Part shown: piece after piece, positions 49,816-58,042 of the stretch
How the letters are laid out: each line of letters begins with the position of its first letter
How positions within the stretch are numbered: the first letter of the stretch is position 1
NCBI RefSeq assembly: GCF_015674855.1
Contig: NZ_JADMLG010000004.1
Span: forward strand, 1 to 64,000
Reading direction: 5' to 3'
Source of the DNA: Nocardia bovistercoris
Lineage (GTDB): Bacteria > Actinomycetota > Actinomycetes > Mycobacteriales > Mycobacteriaceae
DNA: 64,000 nt
The notes under the pieces: model-generated
Seen by the model: only the letters and a program-made list of their open reading frames with translations
What the model was told of the DNA's origin: nothing
The model's database searches: none
Program-made: the position numbers and the translations under genes

Positions 49816-50792
49816 GCGCTGAGACCGGAGTAGTGGTGGAGGGTGTCGAGAAATCCTTCGGCGACGTCCACGCCTTGCGCGGGGTGAATTTCGTCGCCGC
49901 GCAGGGGGAGGTGCTCGGCATTCTCGGCCCCAACGGCGCGGGCAAGACCACCACCGTGAACATTCTGTCCACCCTGATCCCGCCGGACAAGGGCCGGGCC
50001 GTGGTCGCGGGCCACGACGTGGTCGCCGATCCGGCCGCGGTGCGCCGCGCGATCATGTTGACCGGACAGTTCGCCGCCCTCGACGACATGCTCACCGGCT
50101 TCGAGAATCTGGTGATGTTCGGCAGGCTGATGGGGTTGCGCAAGCGCGCCGCCCGTGCGCGCGCCGACGAACTGCTCGCCGAATTCGACCTGACCCGCGC
50201 CGCGGGCCGCCGGGTCGGCACCTACTCCGGCGGCATGCGCAGGCGCATCGACATCGCCTGCGGACTCGTGGTCCGTCCCGATGTCGTGTTCCTGGACGAA
50301 CCGACAACCGGACTCGACCCGCGCAGCAGGCAGGGCGTCTGGGACCTGGTCTCCGGCTTCCGCAAACACGGCATCACCACCCTGCTGACCACGCAGTACC
50401 TCGAGGAAGCCGACGCACTGTGCGATCGGATCATCGTCATCGACCACGGCGTCGTGATCGCCGAGGGCACCGCCGACGAACTGAAGGCGCGCACCGGCGG
50501 CAGCTACTGCGAAGTCGTGCCGGTGCGCCTCGAGGAGCTGCCCGCCATCGTCACCGCGCTCGGCACGCTGCTGCCCGAGGACAACAAGGCCGCGCTCACC
50601 CCCGACTCCGATCGCATCGCCATTCCGGCCCCCGATGGCGCCAAAACCCTCGCCGAGGTGCTGCGCCGACTCGACGCGGCGGGCCTGGAATTGGTGGACA
50701 TCGCCCTGCGCCGCCCCTCCCTGGACGACGTATTCCTCCAGTTGACCGGACATCTCGCCGAATCCCCGAACGCCGAAGAGGAGGTCGCATGA
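49812..50792 (+). CDS. ABC transporter ATP-binding protein, DrrA type
   Basis: 326 aa. Walker [17 protein letters not shown] about residue 38, Q-loop [14 protein letters not shown], signature [16 protein letters not shown], Walker [18 protein letters not shown], and the extra C-terminal domain ending [16 protein letters not shown] of the DrrA/daunorubicin-resistance subfamily. It powers the two permeases that follow. Its GTG overlaps the NRPS stop by four bases, so supply of the exporter is tied to synthetase translation; the peptide is the likely cargo. Confidence 0.94.
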   Translation: MSAETGVVVEGVEKSFGDVHALRGVNFVAAQGEVLGILGPNGAGKTTTVNILSTLIPPDKGRAVVAGHDVVADPAAVRRAIMLTGQFAALDDMLTGFENLVMFGRLMGLRKRAARARADELLAEFDLTRAAGRRVGTYSGGMRRRIDIACGLVVRPDVVFLDEPTTGLDPRSRQGVWDLVSGFRKHGITTLLTTQYLEEADALCDRIIVIDHGVVIAEGTADELKARTGGSYCEVVPVRLEELPAIVTALGTLLPEDNKAALTPDSDRIAIPAPDGAKTLAEVLRRLDAAGLELVDIALRRPSLDDVFLQLTGHLAESPNAEEEVA

Positions 50793-51607
50793 GTACCGGC
50801 GCCTGGCTCGCCGAGGTCCGCGCCGCCCCGGTCCGCGCCCAGCAGTGGTGGGTGCTGACCTCGCGGCTGGTGACGCCCGCGGTCAAATCCGGTGAGGTGC
50901 TGACCTCGGTCTTCGCGCCCGCCGCCTTCACGGCCAGCTTCTACATCCCGCTCAAGACCGTGATGATGTTCTCCGGCAACGGATTCAGTAGCTACGCGCA
51001 GTACATGATGCCCATCGTGATCATGCAGGCGGCCGCGTTCACCGCCATCGGCGCCGCGTTCCGCTCGGCCACCGACGCGGTCGCCGGACTCGACCGCCGC
51101 TTCGGTTCCATGCCGATCGGGTCGCTGGTTCCGGTGGTCGCGCGCATGTCCGGCAATGTGTTCCGCCTCGCCATCGCCATGACGGCGGCGCTGATCTGCG
51201 GGCACATCATCGGATTCCGCTTCTGCCTCGACACCGCGCACACCATCGGATTCCTGGCGTTCAGCATGCTCATCGGCATCACGCTGACCCTCGGCGCCGA
51301 TGTCATCGGCACGGTGTCCAAGAGTCCCGAGGCGACCACCCAAGCCCTGGTGCTGCCGCCGCTCATCTTCGGCATGCTGTCCACCGGACTCGCGCCCGCG
51401 AGCCAATTCCCGGAGTGGGTCCAACCTTTCGTCCGCAACCAGCCCATCTCCCAATGGGTGATCGCGTTGCGCGCGCTGGCGGGGGACACCAAAGGCAATG
51501 CGGGTGAGGTGAGTTGGTCGCTCATGGGTCCGCCGCTGCTGTGGGCGTTCGGAATTCTGCTGGTCTGCGCGCCGCTGGCGGTGCGGCTGAGCTCTAGGAA
51601 GGCATGA
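50789..51607 (+). CDS. ABC-2 type permease (DrrB-like)
   Basis: 272 aa with six predicted membrane segments: FAPAAFTASFYIPL, YAQYMMPIVIMQAAAFTAIGAAF, LAIAMTAALICGHIIGF, TIGFLAFSMLIGITLTLGA, VLPPLIFGMLSTGLAP and LLWAFGILLVCAPLAV. The block FPEWVQPFVRNQPISQWVIALRAL before the last span is the ABC-2 signature. ATG overlaps the ATPase stop (ATGA). Forms a heterodimer with the next gene, by family analogy. Confidence 0.9.
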   Translation: MSTGAWLAEVRAAPVRAQQWWVLTSRLVTPAVKSGEVLTSVFAPAAFTASFYIPLKTVMMFSGNGFSSYAQYMMPIVIMQAAAFTAIGAAFRSATDAVAGLDRRFGSMPIGSLVPVVARMSGNVFRLAIAMTAALICGHIIGFRFCLDTAHTIGFLAFSMLIGITLTLGADVIGTVSKSPEATTQALVLPPLIFGMLSTGLAPASQFPEWVQPFVRNQPISQWVIALRALAGDTKGNAGEVSWSLMGPPLLWAFGILLVCAPLAVRLSSRKA

Positions 51608-52431
51608 TGACGGTACTGTCGAACACTTCCGCGACCCCCGTGCGCGCCGCGTACTCCGAATCCGCGCCCGTCGCGCTCGTACGGCACACCGCCGTGCAGA
51701 CCCAGCGCCTGCTGCTGCGCTGGTCGCGCAATCCGGTGGCGCTGCTGGAAACCCTGATCATCCCGTGCCTGCTGCTGTTCATGCTCGACATCGTGATCGG
51801 CAGCCAGATCGAGAAGTTCGTCGGCAGCAACGCCCTCTACGGCTCGGTGCCGATGGTGGCGATCATCGGCGCGCTGTCGGGCGCGGTCGCGGGCGGGGTC
51901 ATGCTCGGCCGCGAACGCGACGCGGGCCTGCTCGCCCGATTCTGGGTGCTGCCCGTGCACCGGGCTTCCGGCCTGCTCTCGCGCATCCTCGCCGAGGGCT
52001 TCCGCATCCTGCTCGGCACCCTCGCCGTCGTATTCGTCGGCTACCTGCTCGGATTCCGCTTCCAACAGGGTTTCGCCGCGGCCGTGCTGTTCATCGCGAT
52101 CCCGGTCTTCTTCGGACTCGCGTTCGCGACCATGGTGACCGCCATCGCGGTGTTCTCGGCGAAAGCCACACTGGTGGAAGGCGTGATGATCCTGAGTTCG
52201 CTGCTGATGTTCTTCAGCACCGGATTCGTCCCGCTGGCCGCCTATCCGGAATGGATCCAACCCGTGGTGCGCAACCAGCCGCTTTCGGTGGCGGTCGACG
52301 CCATGAAGGCGCTGTCGCTGGGTGGCCCGCTCGCGCATCCGCTGCGGATGACCGCGCTGTGGTCGGCGGGCGCGATCGTGGTGTTCGCGGTGCCCGCGGT
52401 GATCGGATACCGCAGGGCGAGTCGCCGCTGA
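51604..52431 (+). CDS. ABC-2 type permease (DrrC-like)
   Basis: 275 aa, six predicted membrane segments starting with ALLETLIIPCLLLFMLDIVIG; signature YPEWIQPVVRNQPLSVAVDAMKAL close to that of the preceding permease, so they are paralogues. ATG overlaps the upstream stop by four bases. Last gene of the NRPS-export operon; a terminator lies 13 bases on. Confidence 0.9.
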   Translation: MMTVLSNTSATPVRAAYSESAPVALVRHTAVQTQRLLLRWSRNPVALLETLIIPCLLLFMLDIVIGSQIEKFVGSNALYGSVPMVAIIGALSGAVAGGVMLGRERDAGLLARFWVLPVHRASGLLSRILAEGFRILLGTLAVVFVGYLLGFRFQQGFAAAVLFIAIPVFFGLAFATMVTAIAVFSAKATLVEGVMILSSLLMFFSTGFVPLAAYPEWIQPVVRNQPLSVAVDAMKALSLGGPLAHPLRMTALWSAGAIVVFAVPAVIGYRRASRR

Positions 52432-52443
52432 GGGGTGTCAGGT

Positions 52444-52477
52444 CCGGGAATCGGTCGGCGGTCCGGCCGATTCCCGG
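52444..52477 (+). terminator. terminator after the NRPS-export operon
   Basis: Perfect 11-bp stem CCGGGAATCGG / CCGATTCCCGG with a 12-base loop. The outer ten bases equal the stem of the terminator in front of the NRPS gene, at 36017. Confidence 0.8.
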
Positions 52478-52545
52478 ATGTGCGTAGCTTCTGGTGCGCG
52501 GCGAAAGGTGGGGGTTCCGGTTCCCGCGGAGGGCGGCGGTTCGCG

Positions 52546-53196
52546 CTACGGAGCGGGCGGAGATTGCCGCGAACCCGGAATCGGCTGTGAAGATTCGGCC
52601 GCCTGTGATGGCTCGGCGGATTGGGCGGGCGCGGCTGACCGCGGGGCCTGTGATGGCGCGGTCGCGTCCGAGGAACCGGCTGCCTGCGGAACATCCGGAG
52701 ACGGCTGCGAACCCGAAGTGACCTGTGCAGATTCGGCAGGCTCGGCGGTTTCGGTCGACTGTGACGCCGCCGATTCCGCGGCTCGGATGGCTTGCGCAGG
52801 CTCGGTCGCTTGCGGGGGTGCGCTCGCCTCCGAGGAGCCTGCTGCCTTCGGAGCTTCGTCTGTTCGCGTGGATTCGGATGGACCCGGCTGCGTGGGCGCG
52901 GTGGATGCGTTCTGCGGTACCGATTCTGCCGCACCGGCGTCCGGAGCCGGGGAGGGCGCATCCGTCGCGGTGTCGGAAACGCTTCCGGCGGGCGGCGCTT
53001 CGAACGGGATCGTATTGCCCGCCGCGTCCCTCGCGCCCGCCGCGGCCTCGACCGCGGCGACGAGTTCGGCGACCGCGCTCCAGGTGCGCGGGGGTTCGGC
53101 GTCGAAATTGCCGATGGTGTACCAGTCCTCGGTCTCGCGGTAGCGGACCATGCCCTTGCCGGAGTCGTCGAGGGTGACGTCGAGCTCACCCGACAT
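52546..53196 (-). CDS. hypothetical protein with long Ala/Ser/Pro-rich tail
   Basis: 216 aa. Residues 1-70 (GELDVTLDDSGKGMVRYRET, TWSAVAELVAAVEAAA) look folded; residues 75-216 are low-complexity Ala/Ser/Pro/Glu/Thr with no repeats of fixed length. No signal peptide or membrane span. ATG after AAGAGGAAGGAACG. It follows the HNH gene by 56 bases on the same strand. Convergent with the ABC operon. Function unknown. Confidence 0.65.
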   Translation of the reverse strand: MSGELDVTLDDSGKGMVRYRETEDWYTIGNFDAEPPRTWSAVAELVAAVEAAAGARDAAGNTIPFEAPPAGSVSDTATDAPSPAPDAGAAESVPQNASTAPTQPGPSESTRTDEAPKAAGSSEASAPPQATEPAQAIRAAESAASQSTETAEPAESAQVTSGSQPSPDVPQAAGSSDATAPSQAPRSAAPAQSAEPSQAAESSQPIPGSRQSPPAP

Positions 53197-53252
53197 CGTT
53201 CCTTCCTCTTCGGTAAGGATCGACGTCTTCACGGTGAGCTCGACGATGTCGT

Positions 53253-54032
53253 TTATCTGAATTCTCCTCGTCCTGCGCAGTCTTCGACCGCGGCGCGCAG
53301 AGCATTGCGCTCCGCGGGATCGACATTCAACGCGTACTTTACTTTGACTGTAACGTAGCGTTCGACATAGACACACCGGAACTTACCCGGCGGCAAATAG
53401 TTGGCGACGTCCTGGTCACCCTTCGAGCGGTTGGCCGACGGGTCCGAGGCCTCCAGGTTCAGCGAGTCGTTGGCGATGCGGCGTCGGGTGTCCTCATCGA
53501 GTTTGCTCGCCCCCGAACGCCACGCCTCGGCAAGCGCGACAATGTGTTCGGCGTCGACGCCCGCCGGGTCGGTGATGAACTTGTACGGCTTGAGCTGGCC
53601 GGTTTTCGAGTCGAGGAAACCGTACTGATCCTGCCAGCCGCCGCCGTTGCCGACCTTCAGATCGCAGGTCTTCGGGTCGAGGGTGACCGGTCCGGTGGCG
53701 TCGCGCAGCATCATCACCTCGCGGCTGGTGCACTTGCCGTACTGGGCGAACTCCGCGCCGAATCCGTGTTCGGGCTTGTTGGTGTCCCAGTGCGGGAACT
53801 TCTCCCTGCTGTACCCGGACATCGACGCCTCGGGCGCTTCGACCAGCTTCTCCACCTGCGCTCTGATATCCGCGGCCGACTGCGTCGTATTCGCCGACGC
53901 CGGACCTTTGCCGTTGACCGCCGCGCCGGGCTCATCGACCGAGGAACACGCCGCTGACACCGCCGCCGCCAGGCAGATCGGGGCCGTCACCGCGAAAACC
54001 CTACGGGCGGTGCGGGAGGTAAACCACTTCAC
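53253..54032 (-). CDS. secreted HNH-type nuclease (DUF1524/GmrSD C-terminal)
   Basis: 259 aa. Signal peptide with LAAAVSAACSS (Cys29; a borderline lipobox), linker, then the nuclease core: VDAEHIVALAEAWRSGASKL (His), ANDSLNLEASDPSANRSKGD and QDVANYLPP with a closing Cys in FRCVYVERYVTVK. These are exported, probably non-specific nucleases. Disulphide-capable cysteines (KCTSRE, KTCDLK) fit an extracytoplasmic place. The upstream 600 bases hold several inverted repeats. Confidence 0.87.
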   Translation of the reverse strand: MKWFTSRTARRVFAVTAPICLAAAVSAACSSVDEPGAAVNGKGPASANTTQSAADIRAQVEKLVEAPEASMSGYSREKFPHWDTNKPEHGFGAEFAQYGKCTSREVMMLRDATGPVTLDPKTCDLKVGNGGGWQDQYGFLDSKTGQLKPYKFITDPAGVDAEHIVALAEAWRSGASKLDEDTRRRIANDSLNLEASDPSANRSKGDQDVANYLPPGKFRCVYVERYVTVKVKYALNVDPAERNALRAAVEDCAGRGEFR

Positions 54033-54137
54033 TACGACACTCCATCGAACGGGACCGCAACCATGCCGCGCACGCCACGCTGCGTCGAAAAGAACTGCAC
54101 TCGATCAAAACCGAATCGGGCGTCAAGCTACCTGGAC

Positions 54138-54158
54138 GCGACCTTGTGGAAAGGTCGC
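54138..54158. promoter_or_regulatory. short hairpin upstream of the HNH gene
   Basis: GCGACCTT / AAGGTCGC perfect 8-bp stem with a GTGGA loop. Lies in the 600-base gap between the HNH gene and the small gene at 54641. Role unknown. Confidence 0.5.
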
Positions 54159-54175
54159 ACCGGGTATGAGATTCG

Positions 54176-54202
54176 GCACAATTGCGGCGACCACAATTGT
54201 GC
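54176..54202. promoter_or_regulatory. inverted repeat GCACAATTG ... CAATTGTGC
   Basis: Perfect 9-bp arms with a 9-base spacer; each arm also holds the self-complementary CAATTG, and the right one extends to CACAATTGTG. It is an operator-like site about 145 bases upstream of the HNH gene. Confidence 0.6.
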
Positions 54203-54240
54203 GGCAAGGCGACTCGGACCGAAAGTCCTGGAAATTCCTG

Positions 54241-54282
54241 ACCGCCCCCGAGTCGCCGTGCCGGCGCCGACTCGGGGGCGGT
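54241..54282. terminator. strong hairpin, probable bidirectional terminator
   Basis: Perfect 15-bp stem ACCGCCCCCGAGTCG / CGACTCGGGGGCGGT around a 12-base loop that itself holds GCCG/CGGC. Between it and 54640 lies AT-rich DNA (54420-54560) without a convincing gene; ACTACGTA occurs twice there, at 54434 and 54540. Confidence 0.7.
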
Positions 54283-54640
54283 GGATCACGAACGAGACAC
54301 GCCGTCGGACGCGAGCGTCGAGGCCGGTTGTCCAGGCCGAGCCGCGACGCGCGCCACCACGGGGCTGATGAGGGTACGTCCCGTGGTGACGCAGCGCGTC
54401 GGAGGGGTTCCCGCCCGTGAAGTTCTCGTTTGACTACGTAGTTAGATAGTAGATAAGTGACTCCGTGATGGCAACTAGATTACCCGCGCGCGACATTCAT
54501 ATTAAATTGGGCAGGATGTTTGAAGCCTTTACTAGTGCACTACGTAAATAGTGGTCACGCAGGGCTTTCGGTCGTGACGCTCGGCCGCCGAGGTCCCGAT
54601 GACTGCACCGCGGGGTGGTGAGCATCACATCCGGTGGCTA

Positions 54641-54943
54641 TCACGGCTTGGGGAGCACATCGTCGTGGCCGTCCTCGCCCGCCCACCACGCACCCAGTTC
54701 GCCGCCGTATCCGCAGAAATCCGGCGGCGGACGAATCCCGTCGTAGAGCTCGTAGGTCACCGCGCCGGTGTCGACCGCGATCTCCCGGACGGCCCGCACG
54801 GACCGGACCTTCGCGGAATCCTCGGTGGCGGCCTCCGCCAGCAGCGCGTCGGCGCCGCGCGCGTGCCACAGCGCGATCAGCTCGATATCGTCGTCCTCCC
54901 GCGCGCCGACCACCACGTCGTGCACGACCGCGGACAGCGCCAC
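54641..54943 (-). CDS. hypothetical protein, 100 aa
   Basis: Acidic small protein (ELIALWHARGADALLAEAAT; VTYELYDGIRPPPDFCGYGG). No family recognised. GTG start as given has no ribosome binding site; a near-perfect AGAGGAGG lies before an in-frame ACG at 54979, 12 codons upstream, which would give a longer product (TLTGPDAEPLRPVALSA...). The N-terminal MALSAVVH resembles the next gene's MALSATVH, perhaps by chance. No signal peptide. Confidence 0.55.
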   Translation of the reverse strand: MALSAVVHDVVVGAREDDDIELIALWHARGADALLAEAATEDSAKVRSVRAVREIAVDTGAVTYELYDGIRPPPDFCGYGGELGAWWAGEDGHDDVLPKP

Positions 54944-55075
54944 CGGCCGCAGCGGTTCGGCATCGGGCCCGGTGAGCGTTGGTCCTCCTCTCGCGCGTGA
55001 GGCTACCGTCGCCGCGCGCGGGTGTTCGGTCGGAGGGTGTCGAAAAGCGCTGGCGCGCAGCGGCTGTCGCCGGCA

Positions 55076-55618
55076 TCAGCCGAGTCGGAATTCCAGCACC
55101 GGCGTGGTGAGATTCGCGCCGTTGAACTCGAGGAAGACCTGGCGTTCGGTGACCGAGAGCGTGGCCGTATTACGGCGGTCGATGGCGGCGGCCGCCGCGG
55201 CGACCATCTCGCGGTCGAACCCGAACAACGGGATGTCCTCGGCGCGATGGATCCGCTTGCCGGTCAGCTGCGCGAGCACCTTGGCCGGATCGCGATGGGT
55301 GTAGATGGCGGTGTACTCCGCGAGTTTGCTGCCGCGGTGCACCCGCTCGGCATCCGGCGCGCCCACCTCGATCCACCCGGTGATCCGACCGGTCGAATCC
55401 CGCACCAGCACCGCGGGCTCGTCGGTGGAGGAGACACCGCCGTCGCTGAACGCGATCCCGTCGCGGTATTCCAGGCAGTAGGCGAGCAGCCGGGTCACCA
55501 TGAATTCGGCGGTCTCGGACGGGTGTCGCGCCAACCGCAGCGACAGATCCGCGTAGACGCCGCGATCCACGTCGGCGACCTGGACGGTGAATGTGTGCAC
55601 TGTCGCGCTGAGAGCCAT
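55076..55618 (-). CDS. YaeQ family protein
   Basis: 180 aa, full length. MALSATVHTFTVQVADVDRG start, ARHPSETAEFMVTRLLAYCL about residue 32, then GWIEVGAPDAERVHRGSK and LFGFDREMVAA...LSVTERQVFLEF at the end, matching YaeQ. The fold is a PD-(D/E)xK nuclease-like one (E and D-x-x in IEVGAPD), function not settled. ATG start. Same strand as its two neighbours. Confidence 0.87.
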   Translation of the reverse strand: MALSATVHTFTVQVADVDRGVYADLSLRLARHPSETAEFMVTRLLAYCLEYRDGIAFSDGGVSSTDEPAVLVRDSTGRITGWIEVGAPDAERVHRGSKLAEYTAIYTHRDPAKVLAQLTGKRIHRAEDIPLFGFDREMVAAAAAAIDRRNTATLSVTERQVFLEFNGANLTTPVLEFRLG

Positions 55619-55642
55619 GACGCGCAGCCTAGATCGCCACGT

Positions 55643-56107
55643 CTAGCTCGCCCCGCCGTCCCCGAGCCAGCGTGCCGTTTCCGGCGCCGCCGCCAGCACC
55701 AGGGTGATCACCGGGAAGAGCAGAACCCACAGATCGGTCACCGGGACGGTGGGGCTGGTGATCGCGGGGACGGCCGCCGCGACGAACAGCGGCACGGTCA
55801 GTGCCGCGCCCGTCGTCACGAGCGCTCGCCCCGCGACGCGGCGGCGGAGCAGCAGGATGCCGCCGACCAGTAGCGCGCTGGTGACGGCGATATCGGTGCA
55901 GAACAGGACCGCCCCCACCGCTTCGTCGTGCGGGACCGTCGTCATGGCCGCGTATTCGGGGCTGTCCTCCGGAATCGACCACAGCAGCGCATACGAGTAC
56001 AGATTGCCGAGCGCGCCGAGGATCGCGAGTATCCCCGCGCAGATCGCCGTGACCCCGCTCGACCGCTCGCCCGCGGTCGAACCACTGTTTCCCGGCACCG
56101 CCGACAT
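55643..56107 (-). CDS. membrane protein, four spans
   Basis: 154 aa. Hydrophobic stretches AICAGILAILGALGNLYSYALL, VLFCTDIAVTSALLVGGILLL, ALVTTGAALTVPLFVAAAVP and LWVLLFPVITLVLAAAP. ATG after GGGGAGGGGCGCGG. No family recognised. Ends 25 bases before the YaeQ gene starts on the same strand, so may share its transcript. Confidence 0.7.
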   Translation of the reverse strand: MSAVPGNSGSTAGERSSGVTAICAGILAILGALGNLYSYALLWSIPEDSPEYAAMTTVPHDEAVGAVLFCTDIAVTSALLVGGILLLRRRVAGRALVTTGAALTVPLFVAAAVPAITSPTVPVTDLWVLLFPVITLVLAAAPETARWLGDGGAS

Positions 56108-56365
56108 CCGCGCCCCTCCCCGAATCCGTTGCGACAGACATGGTAGCCGCCGTGACCGGATGGACAGGACGGAGAAAGTGGGTTCGGCACGGGCGATGGG
56201 AGCCTGCCCCCGCGTCGCGGGCGGATCGCGGCGTGGCGTCGACGTGTTCGCCGGATCGGCTGTGAGACTCCTCTCAGCGCGTGGCTGAACCGGGGGCTCG
56301 TTCGGCTCGTGGATTGGGTGACAAGGTGCGGCACGGCGCCGCACCGATCCTCGGGAGGACGAAAA

Positions 56366-57010
56366 ATGTTCACAAGCAAGCGATTTCGGCGCACCCTCGG
56401 TCCGGTCGTCGCGGCTGTCGCGTTGGTCGGCCTGGTCGGTGCGTGCGGCGCACAGGAGAACGGCGACGCCCGTCCCGCCGCGCAGGCCACGGCGAGCGCA
56501 CCGGCGACGGCGGCGGCGAACGCTTCGGCGACGGCGGCCGCGAGCGCTTCGGCCGGGGCTCCGGTCGCGGGCCAGGCTCCCACCGTGGCGAAAACCCAGG
56601 GCTGGCTGAAGATCTACGCGGGCACCGCCCCCGCGGGCGTGAACGCCGTCCAGTTGACCGCCACCGACAGTCCCGCTGTCGGCCAGTACGTTTCGGACGG
56701 CGCGGGCCGCTCTCTCTACCGCTTCGACAAGGACACCGCCCAGCCCTCCGTCTCCAACTGCGCGGGCCAGTGCGCCGTCACCTGGCCCCCGCTCACCGTC
56801 AACCGCGACCAGGTCGTCTACGCCGCAGGCGTCGATCCCCAGTCCGTCGGCTTCATCGAACGCGCCGACGGCTCCTGCCAGATCACCATCGGCGGCTGGC
56901 CCGTCTACTACTTCTCCAAGGACCAGAAGCCCGGCGACCTCCTCGGCCAGGGCGTGGGCGGCACCTGGTTCGCCGTGGCCCCCAACGGCGCCAAAGCCCA
57001 GCCCAAGTGA
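56366..57010 (+). CDS. COG4315-type lipoprotein with Yx(F/W/Y)xxD motifs
   Basis: 214 aa. Signal peptide with lipobox LVGAC, an Ala/Ser-rich linker to about residue 75, then two copies of the motif: SLYRFDKDTAQPSVSNCAGQ and VYYFSKDQKPGDLLGQG, with CAVTWPPL between. Family members sit on the outer membrane face; role unknown. GGGAGGACGAAAA gives a strong ribosome binding site. Confidence 0.87.
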   Translation: MFTSKRFRRTLGPVVAAVALVGLVGACGAQENGDARPAAQATASAPATAAANASATAAASASAGAPVAGQAPTVAKTQGWLKIYAGTAPAGVNAVQLTATDSPAVGQYVSDGAGRSLYRFDKDTAQPSVSNCAGQCAVTWPPLTVNRDQVVYAAGVDPQSVGFIERADGSCQITIGGWPVYYFSKDQKPGDLLGQGVGGTWFAVAPNGAKAQPK

Positions 57011-57241
57011 AACCGACCCCTCTCTCCGAAACCGTTGCGGAAGAGGCAAATTACTTACTCTTAGCCCTTTATGTCCGGGTTGAGGGCTGGTATGTGGGGG
57101 TGCCGGTGGCGCACGCTCGATAGTGCACCTCGGGATGAGGGTCGGGCCGCTCGGGTCGGGGCTCGGATGCGTCGGTTCGGCGCGTTCGGGTCCGGGCGGC
57201 TCCGGCGCCGACGGTGCATCCGAATGAGGCAGGGGAGATCG
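57011..57241. other. intergenic stretch
   Basis: AT-rich patch at 57050-57070 (TTACTTACTCTTAGCCCTTT) right after the lipoprotein gene, then GC-rich DNA. No gene or clear terminator seen; a promoter for the micro-operon beginning at 57242 must lie here. Confidence 0.4.
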
Positions 57242-57337
57242 ATGTTGTCGTTGGACAGGGGTAGCGGACCCGCCCGGAGCCGAATTGGCCGGGAATTCGA
57301 GACGGTCGAACGCCGTGGCGCCGACGAGCGGGGGTGA
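57242..57337 (+). CDS. putative 31-aa protein at the head of a micro-operon
   Basis: ATG preceded by AGGGGAGATCG, a strong ribosome binding site. Arg/Glu-rich product (LSLDRGSGPARSRIGREFET). The stop TGA shares its A with the ATG of the next frame (TGATG), the same coupling seen between the next two genes, which is the main argument that it is translated. No family known. Confidence 0.45.
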   Translation: MLSLDRGSGPARSRIGREFETVERRGADERG

Positions 57338-57483
57338 TGGCGATGGTTTTCGTGTGGATCGCGGCGGGGGCGGCGGCATTCGGGCTTCTGGTCGTCATCG
57401 CGTCGGCGGTGTGGCCCGCGCGGCGCAGCGGGCCGACCGTCCAGGAGATCGAACGTCGGGTGGCGCGCGAACGGGAGTCGTGA
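57337..57483 (+). CDS. 48-aa single-span membrane protein
   Basis: One hydrophobic helix (FVWIAAGAAAFGLLVVIASAVW) then a basic/acidic tail (PTVQEIERRVARERES). Start and stop are both in TGATG overlaps with neighbours, so expression is coupled with the DUF4254 gene. Too short for family assignment. Confidence 0.6.
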   Translation: MAMVFVWIAAGAAAFGLLVVIASAVWPARRSGPTVQEIERRVARERES

Positions 57484-57944
57484 TGGAACAGTGTGTTTCG
57501 CACTATCCGGCGACGCGCAGTGGCTCGCTGCCCGACTGCTACGCGGTGCTCGCCGCGTTCCGCGCGGACGATTCCGACCGGCAGGTCGTGCACTATGTGC
57601 TGCGCTGCGCGCGGGTGCTGGCGCGCCTGCATCGAATACGGTTGGTGCGCGCGGAATCCGATCGTGTCGACGAGCGTCGCACGGAACTCGTGGACGCCGT
57701 CGACCACTGGATCCGCACCCACGTGCCCGCGCCGCCGCGCGCCTGCGCACCCGACATCCGGCCCGGAGTCGCCGTCGACCAGTTGGCCGCGGCCTACGTA
57801 CACGCCGAATCGGTCCTCAACGCCGAACACACCCGCGACGAACTGCACCACGCGTGGTCGCGGGTCGGTTACCTGGCCGCCCAGTGGTCCGATCTGGTCA
57901 CGGCCGTGGTCCAGGGCCAACCCGCGCCGCCGCGCACGGTGTAG
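57483..57944 (+). CDS. DUF4254 family protein
   Basis: 153 aa, all-helical. LPDCYAVLAAFRADDSDRQV, then CARVLARLHRIRLVRAESD, RRTELVDAVDHWIRTHVP and the ending LHHAWSRVGYLAAQWSDLV match the actinobacterial DUF4254 pattern. Function unknown. Third gene of the coupled micro-operon. Confidence 0.78.
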   Translation: MEQCVSHYPATRSGSLPDCYAVLAAFRADDSDRQVVHYVLRCARVLARLHRIRLVRAESDRVDERRTELVDAVDHWIRTHVPAPPRACAPDIRPGVAVDQLAAAYVHAESVLNAEHTRDELHHAWSRVGYLAAQWSDLVTAVVQGQPAPPRTV

Positions 57945-58042
57945 CAGGCCACGCGCCCGCCTGCCCCGCGCCACCGTGCGCGGGGCAGGCGCGCGCGGAT
58001 GATTCCGCTCGAAACCGCGGCGCCGGATAGCACACTGGTGTG

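Noticed and set aside
54063..54368. Plus-strand frame of 101 codons upstream of the HNH gene
   Set aside because: It crosses three hairpins including a strong terminator, is Arg-rich and has no ribosome binding site.
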